Shown: piece after piece, positions 39,203 to 52,210 of the stretch
Layout of the letters: each line of letters opens with the position of its first letter
How positions within the stretch are numbered: position 1 is the first letter of the stretch
Source of the DNA: an uncultured Pelagibacteraceae bacterium
Lineage (GTDB): Bacteria > Pseudomonadota > Alphaproteobacteria > Pelagibacterales > Pelagibacteraceae
Length of the DNA stretch: 64,000 bases
NCBI GenBank assembly: GCA_902524945.1
Contig: CABZFF010000001.1
Location: forward strand, 1-64,000
Direction of reading: 5' to 3'
Position numbers and translations under genes: made by a program
The notes under the pieces: model-generated
Databases searched by the model: none
What the model was told of the DNA's origin: nothing
Seen by the model: the letters and a program-made list of their open reading frames with translations, nothing else

Positions 39203-41275
39203 TTAAGCCAGTTTCTTTGTCACTTCATCTTGAACATTTTGAGGAACTTTATCATAATGACTAAACTGCATTGTGTATTGAGCTCTTCCTTGTGTTGAGG
39301 ACCTTAAATTATTAATATATCCAAACATATTTGCTAAAGGGACAACTGCATTTATTGCTGTTGCGTTTCCTCTTGGTTCAGTTGATCCAACTTGACCTCT
39401 TCTGCTGTTCAAGTCTCCTATCACATCTCCCATAAATTCCTCAGGTGTAACCACCTCTACTTTCATCATTGGTTCTAATAATTTTAAAGTAGCTTTTTGA
39501 CAAGCTTCTCTGAAACAAGACCTACTTGCTATTTCAAATGCTAATACACTTGAGTCAACATCATGATGAAGACCGTCTAAAATTTTTACTTTGTAATCAA
39601 TAATTGGAAATCCTGCTAAAATTCCACTATCAGCTACTCCTTCAACTCCTTTTTCTACACCAGGAATAAACTCTTTAGGTATCGCGCCACCTTTAATAAG
39701 ATTTTCGACCTCTCTTCCTTTCCCTGCCTCCAAAGGCTCGATTGAAAGTTTTACTTTAGCAAACTGGCCAGCTCCACCACTTTGTTTCTTGTGAATATAC
39801 TCCATTTCTGCTGACCCAAGTATTGTCTCTCTATAAGCTACTTGAGGAGCACCGATATTTGCTTCAACTTTAAATTCTCTCTTCATTCTGTCGACAATAA
39901 TATCTAAATGTAATTCGCCCATACCTTTAATAATTGTTTGTCCAGACTCTTCATCAGATGAAACTCTAAATGAAGGGTCTTCTTTAGCTAACCTAGCTAA
40001 CGCCTCTCCCATTTTCTCTTGGTCACCTTTAGTTTTGGGCTCAACTGCTATTTCAATAACTGGATCAGGAAATTCCATCGGTTCTAGTAAAATTGGATTA
40101 TTTGCGTCGCATAAAGTATGTCCTGTAATTGTGTGTTTTAATCCAGCTAATGCTACAATATCTCCAGCTGAAGCTATTTTGATATCTTCTCTACTGTTTG
40201 CATGCATCAATAGCATCCGTCCTATTCTTTCATCTTTATCTTTGGAAGAATTTAATATTGAAGTTCCAGCGTTTAAAGTTCCAGAATAAATTCTTATAAA
40301 AGTTAGAGAACCTACAAATGGATCATTTGCAACTTTAAAAGCTAAAGCTGAAAATTTTTCTTTTTCCTCAAATTTCATTGTAACTTTTTCATCTGATCCT
40401 ACTTTCGTCCCCTCTATTGATGTAAGATCGCTTGGGCTAGGGAGGTATTCAATAACTGCATCTAACAAAGGTTGAACTCCTTTGTTTTTAAAAGCAGAAC
40501 CTGTAAGAATTGGTACAAAATTAAAAGATAATGTTCCCTTTCTAATACATTTTATTAAATCTGCCTCTGATGGCTCTTTACCGTCTAAGTAAGACTCCAT
40601 GAGTTTTTCGTCCTCTTCAACCGCTGTCTCAACTAATTCTTTTCTGTATTTTTCTGCTTTTTCTTTAAGTTCTGAAGGAATGTCCACATAATCAAATTTT
40701 GCACCTAGATCTTCATTTTGCCAAACCACACCTTTCATTTTTACTAAATCAACTATTCCTTTTAAGTCTGCCTCAGAACCTATTGGGATTTGCAATGGTA
40801 GAGGTTTGCAACCAAGTCTATCTTTAATCATTTCAACGCAACGATAAAAATCTGCTCCAGTTCTATCTAATTTATTAACAAAACAGATTCTTGGCACTTT
40901 GTATTTATCTGCTTGCCTCCAGACTGTTTCAGATTGAGGTTCAACTCCTGCAACACCATCAAAAACTGCAACTGCACCATCAAGAACTTTCAAAGATCTT
41001 TCAACTTCAATTGTAAAGTCTACATGTCCGGGTGTATCAATAATGTTTATTCTATGGTCACGCCAAAAACATGTTGTTGCAGCAGATGTAATTGTTATAC
41101 CTCTTTCTTGTTCTTGCTCCATCCAATCCATTGTTGCAGCGCCATCATGAACTTCACCAATCTTATGACTTTTTCCAGTGTAATATAATATTCTTTCAGT
41201 GGTGGTTGTTTTGCCCGCATCGATGTGTGCCATGATACCGATGTTTCTATATTTATCTAAAGTGTATTTTGTCAT
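39203..41275 (-). CDS. fusA: Elongation factor G
   Basis: EF-G catalyses GTP-dependent translocation. G-domain motifs: '[18 protein letters not shown]' (G1), '[10 protein letters not shown]' (G2), '[16 protein letters not shown]' (G3) and '[10 protein letters not shown]' (G4). Domains II-V follow, ending '[25 protein letters not shown]'. 690 aa, full length. 6 nt after rpsG and 3 nt before rpsJ. Confidence 0.99.
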   Translation of the reverse strand: MTKYTLDKYRNIGIMAHIDAGKTTTTERILYYTGKSHKIGEVHDGAATMDWMEQEQERGITITSAATTCFWRDHRINIIDTPGHVDFTIEVERSLKVLDGAVAVFDGVAGVEPQSETVWRQADKYKVPRICFVNKLDRTGADFYRCVEMIKDRLGCKPLPLQIPIGSEADLKGIVDLVKMKGVVWQNEDLGAKFDYVDIPSELKEKAEKYRKELVETAVEEDEKLMESYLDGKEPSEADLIKCIRKGTLSFNFVPILTGSAFKNKGVQPLLDAVIEYLPSPSDLTSIEGTKVGSDEKVTMKFEEKEKFSALAFKVANDPFVGSLTFIRIYSGTLNAGTSILNSSKDKDERIGRMLLMHANSREDIKIASAGDIVALAGLKHTITGHTLCDANNPILLEPMEFPDPVIEIAVEPKTKGDQEKMGEALARLAKEDPSFRVSSDEESGQTIIKGMGELHLDIIVDRMKREFKVEANIGAPQVAYRETILGSAEMEYIHKKQSGGAGQFAKVKLSIEPLEAGKGREVENLIKGGAIPKEFIPGVEKGVEGVADSGILAGFPIIDYKVKILDGLHHDVDSSVLAFEIASRSCFREACQKATLKLLEPMMKVEVVTPEEFMGDVIGDLNSRRGQVGSTEPRGNATAINAVVPLANMFGYINNLRSSTQGRAQYTMQFSHYDKVPQNVQDEVTKKLA

Positions 41276-41281
41276 AAAATT

Positions 41282-41752
41282 TTACCATCTAAAATGAGCA
41301 AAAGCTTTATTAGCTTCTGCCATTTTATGAGTGTCATCTCTTTTTTTAATTGCTGATCCTTTATTTTGTGATGCATCTAAAATTTCTGCATAAAGTTTTT
41401 CTGCCATTGTCTTGTTTTTTCTTTTTCTTGTTGCATCCATAATCCACCTTAATGCTAGAGCTTGGGCTCTTTTAGATTTTACTTCAACAGGCACTTGATA
41501 AGTAGCTCCACCTACTCTTCTTGATCGGCATTCTAGATTTGGTTTCACATTACTTATAGCTGTATTAAATATTTTTAAAGGATCCTCATTATTTTTTGAT
41601 TTAATTTTATCCAAAGCATCATATAAAATTTTTTCTGCTGTTGATCTTTTTCCGTCATACATAATTGAATTTATAAATTTTGAAACTACTTCAGAGTGAA
41701 ATTTTGGATCTGGGTAAATTTTTCTAATCGGGGCTTTTCTTTTTCTAGACAT
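41282..41752 (-). CDS. rpsG: 30S ribosomal protein S7
   Basis: S7 nucleates the 30S head and contacts the E-site. '[47 protein letters not shown]' and '[37 protein letters not shown]' are diagnostic. 156 aa. It lies 3 nt after rpsL in the str segment. Confidence 0.98.
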   Translation of the reverse strand: MSRKRKAPIRKIYPDPKFHSEVVSKFINSIMYDGKRSTAEKILYDALDKIKSKNNEDPLKIFNTAISNVKPNLECRSRRVGGATYQVPVEVKSKRAQALALRWIMDATRKRKNKTMAEKLYAEILDASQNKGSAIKKRDDTHKMAEANKAFAHFRW

Positions 41753-41755
41753 AAT

Positions 41756-42127
41756 TTATTTTGGTTTTTTTGCTCCGTAAAGGGATCTTCTTTGTTTACG
41801 GTTAACAACTCCTTGTGTATCTAAATTTCCTCTTAAAATATGATACCTAACTCCAGGTAAATCTTTTACTCTTCCGCCTCTCAATAAAACTACAGAGTGT
41901 TCTTGCAAGTTGTGTCCTTCTCCTGGAATATATGCGGTTACTTCGAAACCGTTAGACAATCTTACTCTAGCAACCTTTCTCAACGCAGAGTTAGGTTTTT
42001 TTGGAGTTGTTGTATAAACTTTCACACAAACACCTCTTTTAAGAGGCTGTTTTTCTAGTGCAGGCACTTTATTCCTTGCAACAGGTTTAACTCTACTTTT
42101 TTTAATCAATTGATTAATTGTTGGCAT
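41756..42127 (-). CDS. rpsL: 30S ribosomal protein S12
   Basis: S12 monitors codon-anticodon pairing at the A-site. '[96 protein letters not shown]' is nearly invariant, with the usual lysines at the streptomycin-site loops. The ORF track's longer 150-aa version includes 27 spurious N-terminal residues; the true ATG is 42127, leaving a 148-nt gap after rpoC. Confidence 0.97.
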   Translation of the reverse strand: MPTINQLIKKSRVKPVARNKVPALEKQPLKRGVCVKVYTTTPKKPNSALRKVARVRLSNGFEVTAYIPGEGHNLQEHSVVLLRGGRVKDLPGVRYHILRGNLDTQGVVNRKQRRSLYGAKKPK

Positions 42128-42182
42128 AATAATATTTTGAAGTTTTTGTAAGTTTAACCAATGATATTTGTTAGTGTTTAAG

Positions 42183-42212
42183 GTTATAATCGACCTTACT
42201 TCTAACATTCAA
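42183..42212 (-). promoter_or_regulatory. Possible promoter upstream of rpsL
   Basis: In the 148-nt rpoC-rpsL gap the minus strand has TTGAAT (42212-42207), an 18-nt spacer, then TATAAC (42188-42183), about 55 nt before the rpsL ATG. It matches the sigma-70 consensus moderately. A further TTGACT at 42250-42245 lacks a good -10 partner. Confidence 0.35.
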
Positions 42213-42275
42213 AATGTGCCGTAAACTAGCACTGAATTCGTAAAAGTCAATATTTAAACCTATGTTAAGTGATGA

Positions 42276-45200
42276 TTAAGCGGTCTGTTCAGGGGCTTCA
42301 GAAGCGGATTCTAGCTCCTGCTTTTTTATTTCTTCAAGTCTTATTTTATCTTGTTCTCTAGCCTGCTTATCCCACTCAATTTTAGTTAATCCAGTACCAG
42401 CAGGTACTAATCTACCAACTATTACATTTTCCTTTAAACCTTCTAATGTATCAGTTTTGCCTTTTATTGAAGCATCAGTCAAAACTCTAGTTGTTTCTTG
42501 GAATGAAGCAGCTGATATAAACGAGTTTGTTTGTAAAGATGCTTTTGTAATTCCTAGTAATACTCGTTCAAATGTTGCAGGTTTTTTCTTTTCATTTCTC
42601 AAATTTTCATTAATTTTGTTAATGTCAAGCAAGTCAATTATTTCACCTGTCAAAAGCTCGCTATCTCCAGGATCTTTCACCTCAACTCTTTTTAACATTT
42701 GACGAACGATTGTTTCAATATGTTTATCATTAATTACAACTCCTTGTAGTCTATAAACTTCTTGAACTTCACTTACAAAATATTCAGTTAACTTTTCAAC
42801 TCCTAATATTCTTAAAATGTCATGAGGTGCTGGACTTCCATCTAAAAGATACTCGCCTTTTTTTATTTTCTCTCCCTGGTTAAAATTTACATGTTTTCCT
42901 TTTGGAATTAAGTAATTTGAACTTTCTCCATTAGAAGAAACGATAGAAATTTTTTGTTTACCCCTAACTTCTTTACCAAATTGGATTACACCATCATTTT
43001 CAGCAATAATTGCGCTGTCTTTAGGTCTTCTTGCCTCAAATAATTCAGCTACTCTAGGTAAGCCACCCGTTATATCTTTTGTTTTTGAAGTTTCTTTTGG
43101 TAATCTAGCTAAAACATCTCCAGCAGATATTTTTTGACCATCTTTAACTGATAAAATTGTATCAGGTACAAGATAATACCTAGCTTCATTTCCATCAGCC
43201 TTTTTGATTATTTCACCTTTTTCATTTCTCAAGGTAATCCTTGGTTTTAATTCCGAATTTTTTGAAGAAGATTTCCAATCTGTAACTGATTTTGATGAAA
43301 GTCCTGTTGCATCATCCAATGTTTCGGTCAAAGAACTTCCTTCCATCAAGTCCATATAATTTACAATTCCGCTTGTCTCTGCTATCACAGGTAAGGTATA
43401 CGGATCCCATTCAGCTACTTTTTTTCCTTTATCGATGGTGTCTCCATCTTTAAAGAATAGTTTAGAACCGTAGTTAACTTTATAAATTGCTAATTGTCTT
43501 CCATTTTCGTCTTCTAAACTTAATTGAGTATTTCTACCCATTACAATAATATTTTTTTTAGAGTCTTCTATTAGATTTTTGTTAATTATAGTTAACTTTC
43601 CTTTTGTTTGACAAATTATTTGGGACTCTTCTTTAATTTGCGCTGTTCCACCTACGTGAAATGTTCTCATTGTCAATTGTGTTCCTGGTTCACCTATCGA
43701 TTGAGCTGCAATCATTCCTACTGCTTCACCAACACTAACTAATTTTCCTCTTGCTAAGTCTCTTCCGTAACTCATAGCGCATACACCTCTTGTTGATCCA
43801 CATGTAATCACTGAGTAAACATTGACAGATTTAACTCCAGCAGCATCTATTTTTTCACAATCATTTTCATCAATTAATTTTTCTTTTTTAATTATTACCT
43901 CACCAGTAACAGGATTTTTAATATTTTCTGCAATCACTCTTCCTAAAACTCTTTCAGATAAACTTACTAAAATATTTCCCCCCTCAATAATTTCAGAAAT
44001 AGTTACAGATGATTTAGTTTTGCAATCACATTCCTTTTTAGTAATTTGCACATCTTGCGCTACATCGCACAATCTTCTTGTTAAATATCCAGAGTTAGCT
44101 GTTTTCAAAGCAGTATCAGCTAGTCCTTTTCTAGCACCATGTGTAGAATTAAAATATTCTAATACTGATAGCCCTTCTTTAAAATTAGATATAATTGGTG
44201 TCTCAATAATTTCACCAGATGGCTTTGCAATAAGGCCTCTCATACCAGCTAACTGCTTCATCTGAGCTTGTGATCCTCTTGCTCCTGAGTCCGCCATCAT
44301 ATATACAGAATTCGTTTCAATTCTATCATCATCATTTACTTTTTCGGCTGATGAAATCTCTTTCATCATTTCGTTTGCTACTGTATCAGTACATTTAGAC
44401 CAAACATCAACAACTTTGTTGTATTTTTCACCTCGAGTAATTAAACCATCAGCATATTGCTTTTCGTAATCTTCTATCTGTTTTTTTGTGCTACTAATTA
44501 AGTTTTCTTTAGTTTTAGGTATTATTAAATCGTCTTTTCCAAATGAAATACCTGCCTTAAAAGCATGTTTGAAACCCAAAGTTTTTATTCTGTCACAAAA
44601 AATTATAGTTTCTTTTTGTCCACAATATCTAAAAATAGTATCTATTACCTCTGATACATTTCTTTTGGTAAGCAATTTGTTTACTAAAGCGAATTTAATG
44701 TTATGATTTTTTGGAAGAACATTAGCTAATAAAAATCTGCCGGCTGTACTTGTGTATTTTTCTCTGACACTTTTGCCATCTTTATTAATTGTTTCAAAAG
44801 TAGAGGTTATTTTTGAATGTAAACTAATAGACTTATTCTCTAATGCTTGCTCTATTTCTTCAATACTTGAAAATATTCCCTTCGGTTTTTTTTCATTTTC
44901 CTCTGCTTGAGAAAGATAATAAATTCCAAGTACTATATCCTGACTTGGTACAATAATAGGTTTACCGTTTGATGGACTTAAAATATTATTGGTAGACATC
45001 ATTAATACTCTCGCTTCAAGTTGAGCTTCTAAACTTAAAGGTATATGAACAGCCATTTGATCGCCATCAAAATCTGCATTAAAAGCCGCGCATACTAAAG
45101 GGTGAAGTTCTATTGCATTTCCTTCAATAAGTTTTGCCTCAAATGCTTGAACCCCAAGTCTATGAAGTGTCGGGGCTCGATTAAGTAATATTGGATGTTC

Positions 45201-46463
45201 TCTAATGATGTGTTCCAAAGAATCCCATACTTCGCTTTTCTCTTTTTCTACAAGTCTTTTTGCCTGCTTGATTGTAGTGGCAAGACCTAGTTTATCTAAT
45301 CTTGCATAAAGAAACGGTTTAAATAATTCTAAAGCCATTTTTTTTGGTAAACCACACTGGTGAAGTTTTAATTCAGGCCCAACAACAATTACAGATCTTC
45401 CTGAATAGTCTACTCTTTTTCCTAATAAATTTTGTCTGAATCTACCTTGTTTACCTTTTAGCATTTCTGCTAGGGACTTAAGCGGTCTTTTCCCTGTGCC
45501 TGTAATAACTCTTCCTCTTCTACCGTTATCAAACAAAGCATCTACAGACTCCTGTAGCATTCTTTTTTCATTTCTTACAATTATATCTGGAGCTTTTAAG
45601 TCCAATAATCTTTTTAATCTATTATTTCTATTAATTACCCTACGATATAAATCGTTCAAATCAGAAGTTGCAAATCTTCCGCCATCTAGTGGAACCAAAG
45701 GTCTCAACTCAGGTGGAATAACTGGTATAGAAGTTAAAATCATCCATTCTGGTTTATTCCCTGAGTTTATAAATGACTCAATTAATTTTAATCTTTTTAT
45801 TGTTCTCTCCTCGGTGACTTTTGATTTAATTTCTGCTAAGGAGTCTCTAAGTTTTTTTTGCTCCTTTTTTAAATCTAAACTAACTAATATATCTCTTACT
45901 GCTTCAGCTCCGATACCTGCTGAAAACGCATCTTCACCGAATTCTTCTTGAGCTTTTAAAAGAGCTTCTTCAGATATTAGTTGACCTTTTTTTAATGTTG
46001 TTAAACCTGGTTCAACAACTATAAAACTTTCAAAATATAAAACTTTTTCAACTTCTTTAAGTTTCATATCTATTGCAAGAGAAATTCTACTCGGTAAAGA
46101 CTTTAAAAACCAAATATGAGCGACCGGACAAGCGAGATCTATATGACCCATTCTCTCTCTTCTTACATTAGATTTTGTTACCTCAACTCCACACTTTTCA
46201 CAGATAATACCTCTAAACTTCATTCTTTTATATTTACCACATAGACATTCGTAATCTTTTACTGGGCCAAATATTCTTGAGCAAAAAAGCCCGTCTTTTT
46301 CTGGTCTAAAAGTCCTATAATTTATAGTTTCTGGTTTCTTTATTTCTCCGTAAGACCAAGATTTAATCTTTTCTGGACTAGCTAGAGTAATTTTAATGCT
46401 GTCGAAATTATTTTCTTGAGCAATATTTTGATTTTCAAAATTTTTAACTATATTTTTTTCCAT
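42276..46463 (-). CDS. rpoC: RNA polymerase beta' subunit
   Basis: Beta' carries the catalytic Mg2+ site. N-terminal zinc finger '[23 protein letters not shown]', the rudder/lid region, '[38 protein letters not shown]', active-site loop '[16 protein letters not shown]', second cysteine cluster 'CDCKTK...[13 protein letters not shown]', and trigger-loop segment '[28 protein letters not shown]'. 1395 aa, normal for alphaproteobacteria. Only 2 nt after rpoB. Confidence 0.99.
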   Translation of the reverse strand: MEKNIVKNFENQNIAQENNFDSIKITLASPEKIKSWSYGEIKKPETINYRTFRPEKDGLFCSRIFGPVKDYECLCGKYKRMKFRGIICEKCGVEVTKSNVRRERMGHIDLACPVAHIWFLKSLPSRISLAIDMKLKEVEKVLYFESFIVVEPGLTTLKKGQLISEEALLKAQEEFGEDAFSAGIGAEAVRDILVSLDLKKEQKKLRDSLAEIKSKVTEERTIKRLKLIESFINSGNKPEWMILTSIPVIPPELRPLVPLDGGRFATSDLNDLYRRVINRNNRLKRLLDLKAPDIIVRNEKRMLQESVDALFDNGRRGRVITGTGKRPLKSLAEMLKGKQGRFRQNLLGKRVDYSGRSVIVVGPELKLHQCGLPKKMALELFKPFLYARLDKLGLATTIKQAKRLVEKEKSEVWDSLEHIIREHPILLNRAPTLHRLGVQAFEAKLIEGNAIELHPLVCAAFNADFDGDQMAVHIPLSLEAQLEARVLMMSTNNILSPSNGKPIIVPSQDIVLGIYYLSQAEENEKKPKGIFSSIEEIEQALENKSISLHSKITSTFETINKDGKSVREKYTSTAGRFLLANVLPKNHNIKFALVNKLLTKRNVSEVIDTIFRYCGQKETIIFCDRIKTLGFKHAFKAGISFGKDDLIIPKTKENLISSTKKQIEDYEKQYADGLITRGEKYNKVVDVWSKCTDTVANEMMKEISSAEKVNDDDRIETNSVYMMADSGARGSQAQMKQLAGMRGLIAKPSGEIIETPIISNFKEGLSVLEYFNSTHGARKGLADTALKTANSGYLTRRLCDVAQDVQITKKECDCKTKSSVTISEIIEGGNILVSLSERVLGRVIAENIKNPVTGEVIIKKEKLIDENDCEKIDAAGVKSVNVYSVITCGSTRGVCAMSYGRDLARGKLVSVGEAVGMIAAQSIGEPGTQLTMRTFHVGGTAQIKEESQIICQTKGKLTIINKNLIEDSKKNIIVMGRNTQLSLEDENGRQLAIYKVNYGSKLFFKDGDTIDKGKKVAEWDPYTLPVIAETSGIVNYMDLMEGSSLTETLDDATGLSSKSVTDWKSSSKNSELKPRITLRNEKGEIIKKADGNEARYYLVPDTILSVKDGQKISAGDVLARLPKETSKTKDITGGLPRVAELFEARRPKDSAIIAENDGVIQFGKEVRGKQKISIVSSNGESSNYLIPKGKHVNFNQGEKIKKGEYLLDGSPAPHDILRILGVEKLTEYFVSEVQEVYRLQGVVINDKHIETIVRQMLKRVEVKDPGDSELLTGEIIDLLDINKINENLRNEKKKPATFERVLLGITKASLQTNSFISAASFQETTRVLTDASIKGKTDTLEGLKENVIVGRLVPAGTGLTKIEWDKQAREQDKIRLEEIKKQELESASEAPEQTA

Positions 46464-46465
46464 AT

Positions 46466-49400
46466 TTAATTTAATTCGATATTTAAACCCAGCGCCCTAA
46501 TTTCTTTTACTAAAACATTAAAAGACTCAGGAACTCCTGACTCAAAATTATTATTTCCTTTTACTATTGTTTCGTAGACTTTAGTTCTTCCTGCAACATC
46601 GTCTGATTTAACTGTCAAAATTTCTTGCAAAGTGTATGAAGCACCATAAGCCTCTAAAGCCCAAACTTCCATTTCTCCAAATCTTTGACCGCCTAGTTGA
46701 GCTTTTCCACCTAAAGGTTGTTGCGTAACTAAACTGTAAGGTCCAGTGGATCTAGCATGTATTTTATCCTCAACTAGGTGATTGAGTTTCAACATATAGA
46801 TAATTCCGACTGTTACAGGTCTATCAAATCTCTCTCCTGTTTGACCGTTCCATAAATGAGTTTGTCCAGAGTTAGGTAGTTTGGCTAAATCCAACATTTC
46901 TGTAATGTCTTTAGTACTAGCTCCATCGAATACTGGTGTAGCTATTGGAACGCCATTTGATAAATTTTGAACTAATTCTGCAACCTCTTTATTCGTTAAT
47001 TTTGAAATTACTTGTTCATAATAATCTTTACCATAAATATCTTTAAGTTTTTTTCTCAAATTATCAATTTCATTATCAAAATTTTTTAAATATTTTTTTA
47101 TTTGATCTCCAAGTTCTGAACATGACCATCCAAGATGTGTTTCTAAAATTTGGCCAACATTCATCCTGCTTGGTACCCCTAGTGGATTTAAAACAATATC
47201 AACTGGTTTGCCGTTTTCTAAGTATGGCATATCTTCCACTGGCACAATTTTACTTACAACTCCTTTGTTTCCATGTCTTCCAGCCATCTTATCTCCAGGC
47301 ATTAGTCTTCTTTTTACAGCAACAAAAACTTTTACCACTTTCATCACTGTTGGCAGCAAATCATCTCCTTGCTGTATTTTGGTAACTTTATCCTCAAATC
47401 TTATTTTTATATCATTTGATGCGTTATCAAATTGAATTTTTAACTTTTCTAAATCTTCATTTATTTCTTTTTTGTCAAAAGAGATTTTCCATAAATCTTT
47501 CAAAGAAAATTTATCAAAGTCATTTATGTTGAGAGTAGTGCCTGGTTTTAATTCTTTAAATTGTTTGTTTATAGACTTGCCGTTAAGAAGATCTATTGCT
47601 CTTAATTTAATATTTCTATTTAAAATTTCCTCTTCAACTTTTTTATCTTCCTGGACTGCCTCAATTTCTGCTCTTTCAATCGCTACCGATCTTTCATCTT
47701 TTTCAATTCCATGTCTATTGAAAACTCTTACATCAATTACTACACCGGTGCTACCAGATGGTAATTTTAATGATGAGTCTCTAACATCAGTAGCTTTTTC
47801 TCCAAATATTGATCTCAATAATTTTTCTTCAGGACTAGAGGAAGTCTCACTTTTTGGTGTTACTTTGCCAACTAAAATATCTCCAGGTTTTACCTCTGCT
47901 CCTACATAAACGATTCCTGACTCGTCTAAATTTCTTAAACTTTCCTCACTTACGTTTGGTATGTCTCTAGTAATTTCTTCAGCTCCTAGTTTAGTGTCTC
48001 TTGCCATAGACTCATATTCCTCTATATGTACTGATGTAAAAACATCGTCAGAAACACATCTTTCTGAAATAAGTATTGAATCTTCAAAATTATATCCCTG
48101 CCATGGCATGAAGGCGACTGTTACATTTTTCCCTAAAGCTAACTCACCTAATTTAGTGGCTGGTCCATCAGCAATTATGTCACCCTTTTTAATTTTATCT
48201 CCAACTTTCACTAAAGGTTTTTGATTTATGCAAGTATTTTGATTTGATCTTTGAAATTTTGATAAATTGTATATATCTACCGCAGATTGAGATAAATCTG
48301 TTACATCTGAAGCTTTAACAACAATTCTCTTTCCATCAATTTTATCTACAACTCCATTTCTTTTTGCAACAATAGTAACTCCAGAGTCTAATGCAACATC
48401 TGACTCTATGCCTGTTCCAACTAAAGGTGACTCGGGTTTTAATAACGGTACTGCTTGCCGCATCATATTTGAACCCATTAAAGCTCTATTAGCATCATCA
48501 TTTTCTAAAAATGGAATCAATGCTGCAGCTACAGATACTAATTGTTTTGGGGAAACATCGATGAAATCGATATTATCTCTGTTAGATAATTCAAAGTTAA
48601 GATTTTTTCTACATGCAACAAGTTCTTCTGTAAAAGATCCATCTTTATTTAAAGCAGAGTTTGCTTGTGCAATTGAATATTTTTCTTCTTCAATTGCAGA
48701 AAGATATTTTATTTCAGAAGAAACTTTACCATTTACGACTTTTTTATAAGGGCTTTCGATATAACCAAATTTATTTACCCTGCAATAAGTTGCTAAACTA
48801 TTAATTAGACCAATGTTGGGTCCCTCAGGAGTCTCTATCGGACAAATTCTTCCATAATGAGTTGGGTGAACATCTCTGACCTCGAAACCAGCTCTTTCTC
48901 TTGTAAGTCCTCCTGGGCCTAATGCAGAAACTCGTCTTTTATGAGTTATTTCTGATAACGGATTGGTTTGATCCATAAATTGTGATAGCTGAGAAGTTGC
49001 AAAAAAATCTTTTAAAGAAGTGGTGATAGGTTTTGCGTTAATTAGATCTTGTGGCATTGCTGACTCAATTTCTAAAAAAGTTGACATCTTTTCTTTTACA
49101 GTTCTTTCCATTCTTAAAAGACCAACTCTGAATTGATTTTCTACCAATTCTCCAACAGAACGTACCCTTCGATTACCAAGATGATCGATATCATCTACCT
49201 CTCCTTTTCCATCACGTAAATCTAACATAAACTTTATTATTGCTACTACATCAGAGGTTTCTAGCACTGTCTTCTTAGAATTAGAATTTAAATTCAATTT
49301 AGAATTTAATTTTACTCTTCCGACCTCTGAAAGATCATATCTTTCTTTATTAAAATATAAATTTTTAAAAATTTCCTCAGCTATTTCAACCGATGGTGCT

Positions 49401-50557
49401 TCTCCTGGTCTTAAAACTTTATAAATATCACTTAGGGCCTCTAATTTATTAGAATTTTTATCAATTTTTAAAGTTTCTAAAATGTAAGGTCCCTTATTTA
49501 TTGGATCAATGTTCACAATAATCAAAGAGTTTTTCTCTAATTTAATAATTTCATTAAGCTTTTCCTCTGTTATATCGAAACCAGCACTGACCAAAGTAAC
49601 TCCACTTTGATCCTTAATATCTTTACCTAGATACTTCCCTACTATTTCTTCATTTGATACTAAAATGGTTTTAAGACCTTTTTCTTGAAGCCTTTGAGCA
49701 ATTATGTAATTTAATTTTTCTCCCTTTGATAAAACTTTTTTATTATTATCTAAATCAATTAAGTCATAAGATAATTTTATTGGTCTCTTGAAATTTTCCG
49801 GTGAAAATTTTGTTGACCATCCCTTTTTATCCTTTTCATAATTATATTCATTTGTTGAATAAAATGTTTCAATAATTTTTTCTTTTGAAAAACCTAAAGC
49901 GAACAAAATTGTTGAAATAGGAAGTTTTTTCTTCCTGTCTATTCTAAAATATAAAATATCTTTTGGATCAAATTCAAAATCTAACCAAGAACCTCTACCA
50001 GGAATGATTCTGCAATTAAAAAGTAGTTTTCCGCTCGCATGGGTTTTACCTTTATCATGGTCAAAAAATACTCCTGGACTTCTATGCATCTGATTAACTA
50101 CAACCCTTTCAACTCCGTTAGTAATGAAAGTAGCGCTTGGGGTCATAAGTGGAAGATCACCAATAAAAACTTCTTGCTCTTTTGCGGATAAAATTTGTTT
50201 AGTGTTGTTCTCAGTATCAATATCGTAAACAACTAGTCTTAAATTTGCTTTTAAAGATGCTGAGTAAGATAAGCTTCTTTGTTTACATTCTATCACATCA
50301 AATTTTGGTTTTTCTAGTTTATAAGAAATATATTCTAATGTTGATTTATCATTACCATCCTCAATCGGAAAAATACTTTTAAAAACTTTATCAATACCTT
50401 TTGAAAGCTCGCTAATTTGTTCATTTAGTGACTTTGATTTTAAAAATTCATTGTAAGAATTTTTCTGAACTTCAATTAGGTTTGGAATTGACAAACCTTC
50501 AACAAGTTTTCCAAAATTTTTTCTAATATGTTTCTTTTGAGTAAAAGATAATTGCAT
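46466..50557 (-). CDS. rpoB: RNA polymerase beta subunit
   Basis: Beta forms the other half of the polymerase cleft. The rifampicin-region segment '[64 protein letters not shown]' is intact with wild-type-like residues (D, H, S). '[39 protein letters not shown]' and '[27 protein letters not shown]' follow. The ORF track's extra first residue is a TTG; the ATG at 50557 is the likely start. A hairpin separates it from rplL. Confidence 0.99.
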   Translation of the reverse strand: MQLSFTQKKHIRKNFGKLVEGLSIPNLIEVQKNSYNEFLKSKSLNEQISELSKGIDKVFKSIFPIEDGNDKSTLEYISYKLEKPKFDVIECKQRSLSYSASLKANLRLVVYDIDTENNTKQILSAKEQEVFIGDLPLMTPSATFITNGVERVVVNQMHRSPGVFFDHDKGKTHASGKLLFNCRIIPGRGSWLDFEFDPKDILYFRIDRKKKLPISTILFALGFSKEKIIETFYSTNEYNYEKDKKGWSTKFSPENFKRPIKLSYDLIDLDNNKKVLSKGEKLNYIIAQRLQEKGLKTILVSNEEIVGKYLGKDIKDQSGVTLVSAGFDITEEKLNEIIKLEKNSLIIVNIDPINKGPYILETLKIDKNSNKLEALSDIYKVLRPGEAPSVEIAEEIFKNLYFNKERYDLSEVGRVKLNSKLNLNSNSKKTVLETSDVVAIIKFMLDLRDGKGEVDDIDHLGNRRVRSVGELVENQFRVGLLRMERTVKEKMSTFLEIESAMPQDLINAKPITTSLKDFFATSQLSQFMDQTNPLSEITHKRRVSALGPGGLTRERAGFEVRDVHPTHYGRICPIETPEGPNIGLINSLATYCRVNKFGYIESPYKKVVNGKVSSEIKYLSAIEEEKYSIAQANSALNKDGSFTEELVACRKNLNFELSNRDNIDFIDVSPKQLVSVAAALIPFLENDDANRALMGSNMMRQAVPLLKPESPLVGTGIESDVALDSGVTIVAKRNGVVDKIDGKRIVVKASDVTDLSQSAVDIYNLSKFQRSNQNTCINQKPLVKVGDKIKKGDIIADGPATKLGELALGKNVTVAFMPWQGYNFEDSILISERCVSDDVFTSVHIEEYESMARDTKLGAEEITRDIPNVSEESLRNLDESGIVYVGAEVKPGDILVGKVTPKSETSSSPEEKLLRSIFGEKATDVRDSSLKLPSGSTGVVIDVRVFNRHGIEKDERSVAIERAEIEAVQEDKKVEEEILNRNIKLRAIDLLNGKSINKQFKELKPGTTLNINDFDKFSLKDLWKISFDKKEINEDLEKLKIQFDNASNDIKIRFEDKVTKIQQGDDLLPTVMKVVKVFVAVKRRLMPGDKMAGRHGNKGVVSKIVPVEDMPYLENGKPVDIVLNPLGVPSRMNVGQILETHLGWSCSELGDQIKKYLKNFDNEIDNLRKKLKDIYGKDYYEQVISKLTNKEVAELVQNLSNGVPIATPVFDGASTKDITEMLDLAKLPNSGQTHLWNGQTGERFDRPVTVGIIYMLKLNHLVEDKIHARSTGPYSLVTQQPLGGKAQLGGQRFGEMEVWALEAYGASYTLQEILTVKSDDVAGRTKVYETIVKGNNNFESGVPESFNVLVKEIRALGLNIELN

Positions 50558-50560
50558 CAA

Positions 50561-50598
50561 ATAAAAAATTTATCGCAAGATTTTTAAATTGCGATAAA
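50561..50598 (-). terminator. Hairpin plus T tract between rplL and rpoB (attenuator/partial terminator)
   Basis: A perfect 10-bp inverted repeat, TTTATCGCAA...TTGCGATAAA (arms 50589-50598 and 50569-50578, 10-nt loop), is followed on the minus strand by a run of six T residues just before the rpoB start. That is the form of an intrinsic terminator. In E. coli an attenuator at the same place lowers rpoBC transcription relative to ribosomal genes. Confidence 0.65.
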
Positions 50599-50617
50599 AT
50601 TACTTCTTAAATTTTGT

Positions 50618-50989
50618 TTACTTTAATTCTACTTTAGCACCTGCTGCTTCAAGTTTTTTCTTAAATTCTTCAGCATCTTTTTTAGCAACTCCACCCTTAA
50701 TTTCTTTTGGAGCACCTTCCACTAAATCTTTTGCTTCTTTTAAACCTAAACCAGTTATTGCTCTAACTTCTTTAATTACGTTTATTTTTTTATCCCCTGC
50801 TGCAGCTAAGAAAAGAGAAAATTCTGATTTTTCTTCGCCTGCTGGCGCCGCTGCGCCTCCAGTTGGAGCTGCTGCTACTGGAGCAGCTGCTGTAACTCCC
50901 CACTTTTCTTCAAGTTGTTTAGAAAGCTCTGCAGCCTCAACAACTGTTAAAGTAGAAAGTTCGTCTATAATTTTATTTAAATCTGCCAT
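50618..50989 (-). CDS. rplL: 50S ribosomal protein L7/L12
   Basis: L7/L12 forms the flexible stalk dimers that recruit translation GTPases. N-terminal dimerisation segment '[26 protein letters not shown]', an alanine/proline hinge '[17 protein letters not shown]', and C-terminal '[68 protein letters not shown]'. 123 aa. Confidence 0.98.
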   Translation of the reverse strand: MADLNKIIDELSTLTVVEAAELSKQLEEKWGVTAAAPVAAAPTGGAAAPAGEEKSEFSLFLAAAGDKKINVIKEVRAITGLGLKEAKDLVEGAPKEIKGGVAKKDAEEFKKKLEAAGAKVELK

Positions 50990-51004
50990 TATGTATCCTA
51001 TGAA

Positions 51005-51517
51005 TTATTTTTTTAAACTCTTTGCGCGCGCTAAATTAGCAATTTTTGAGCCAGGTGCAAGCAAAATACTAACTAATTTTTGAGCTGGGGAAGCTAAAAT
51101 ACCCACTATTTTAGCCCTTGCCTCCTCCAATGACGGAAGTGTGGCTATTATAGACACCTCTTTTTCATCTAGAACTTTACCATCCATGAATCCGGCAATA
51201 ATTTTCAATTTGTTATTAGATTTAGAAAATTTTGTTAAAATTTTTGCTGTTGAAATAGGATCTGATGATATTGCTGCCGCAGTTGGGCCGGTGAAAAATT
51301 TTTCTAATTCTTTTTTTGATGTTTCTTTAATAGCAATTTTTGTAATTCTATTTTTAGTAACTTTGAACAAAATACCTTTTTCTCTCAGTTCTTTTCTTAA
51401 GGTGTCTAGCTCATTAACATTTAAACCTTGAAATTGAGCTATCATGACTGACTCATTTGCAGAGAAATTTTTTTTCATTTCTTCTACATAGTTTTTCTTA
51501 GCTTGCTTACTCATCAT
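51005..51517 (-). CDS. rplJ: 50S ribosomal protein L10
   Basis: L10 anchors the L7/L12 stalk on 23S rRNA and in many bacteria autoregulates rplJL. 'KKNYVEEMKKNFSANESVMIAQFQGLNVNELDTLRKELREKGILFKVTKNRI' and 'FFTGPTAAAISSDP' fit the family. Two ATG codons in tandem (51517 and 51514) leave the start ambiguous by one codon. 4 nt after rplA and 15 nt before rplL. Confidence 0.96.
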   Translation of the reverse strand: MMSKQAKKNYVEEMKKNFSANESVMIAQFQGLNVNELDTLRKELREKGILFKVTKNRITKIAIKETSKKELEKFFTGPTAAAISSDPISTAKILTKFSKSNNKLKIIAGFMDGKVLDEKEVSIIATLPSLEEARAKIVGILASPAQKLVSILLAPGSKIANLARAKSLKK

Positions 51518-51521
51518 AACT

Positions 51522-52208
51522 TTATTTCGCTCCCACTTTGAAAGATATACCCATAGTAGAAGTAATATAAGAACTTTTAATTAGTTCCCCTTTTATAGTA
51601 TCAGGTTTTTCTTTTTTAATGCTATCGATTAAATGCTCGTAATTCTCTAAAAGCTTATCTGATGCCAAGCTTTTTCTTCCTATTGTAGAAGCTAAATTAC
51701 CATCTTTATCATTCCTTATTTCAACTAAACCATTTTTTATATCATTTACTGTTTTTGAAATATCATTAGAAACTGTGCCAAGCTTAGGGTTTGGCATCAA
51801 ACCTTTGGGACCTAATATTTTACCATGTTTACCTACTTTTCCCATCATAGATGGAGTGCAAATTAATTTACTAAAATTTATTTTTCCAGATGATATTTTT
51901 TCAATAAGGTCTTCTGATCCAACAATGTCTGCACCACTTTTTTTTGCTTCCTCAATTTTTTCTGTTTCACATAAAACAGCAATTTTTTCTTTTTTTCCTG
52001 TTGTGTTTGGGAGTTTTACAACTGTTCTTAAACTTAAATCACCGCCTTTAGATTGTTTTAAATTAATTCTTAAAGAAACATCTATTGATTCATCAAATTT
52101 TGAATTACAATTTTTTTTAACCAATTCTAAGATTTCCTTAACTTTAAGTTTTTTTTCCTTAATATCCGAACTAAAAATTTTTTTATATCGCTTCGATCTT
52201 TTTTTCAT
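51522..52208 (-). CDS. rplA: 50S ribosomal protein L1
   Basis: L1 forms the mobile stalk over the E-site and can repress its own operon. 'FDESIDVSLRINLKQSKGGDLSLRTVVKLPNTTGKKEKIAVLCE' and the signature 'MMGKVGKHGKILGPKGLMPNPKLGTVSNDI' are clear. 228 aa. 2 nt after rplK. I could not confirm an L1 binding site by eye. Confidence 0.97.
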   Translation of the reverse strand: MKKRSKRYKKIFSSDIKEKKLKVKEILELVKKNCNSKFDESIDVSLRINLKQSKGGDLSLRTVVKLPNTTGKKEKIAVLCETEKIEEAKKSGADIVGSEDLIEKISSGKINFSKLICTPSMMGKVGKHGKILGPKGLMPNPKLGTVSNDISKTVNDIKNGLVEIRNDKDGNLASTIGRKSLASDKLLENYEHLIDSIKKEKPDTIKGELIKSSYITSTMGISFKVGAK

Positions 52209-52210
52209 AA

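Noticed and set aside
41756-42208. 150-aa version of S12
   Set aside because: The invariant S12 N-terminus MPTINQL lies at residue 28; the preceding residues are unsupported and overlap promoter-like sequence.
43822-44265. 147-aa plus-strand ORF (and similar ones at 45496 and 47472) opposite rpoC/rpoB
   Set aside because: Shadows of the polymerase genes; composition reflects the antisense strand and no motif is visible.
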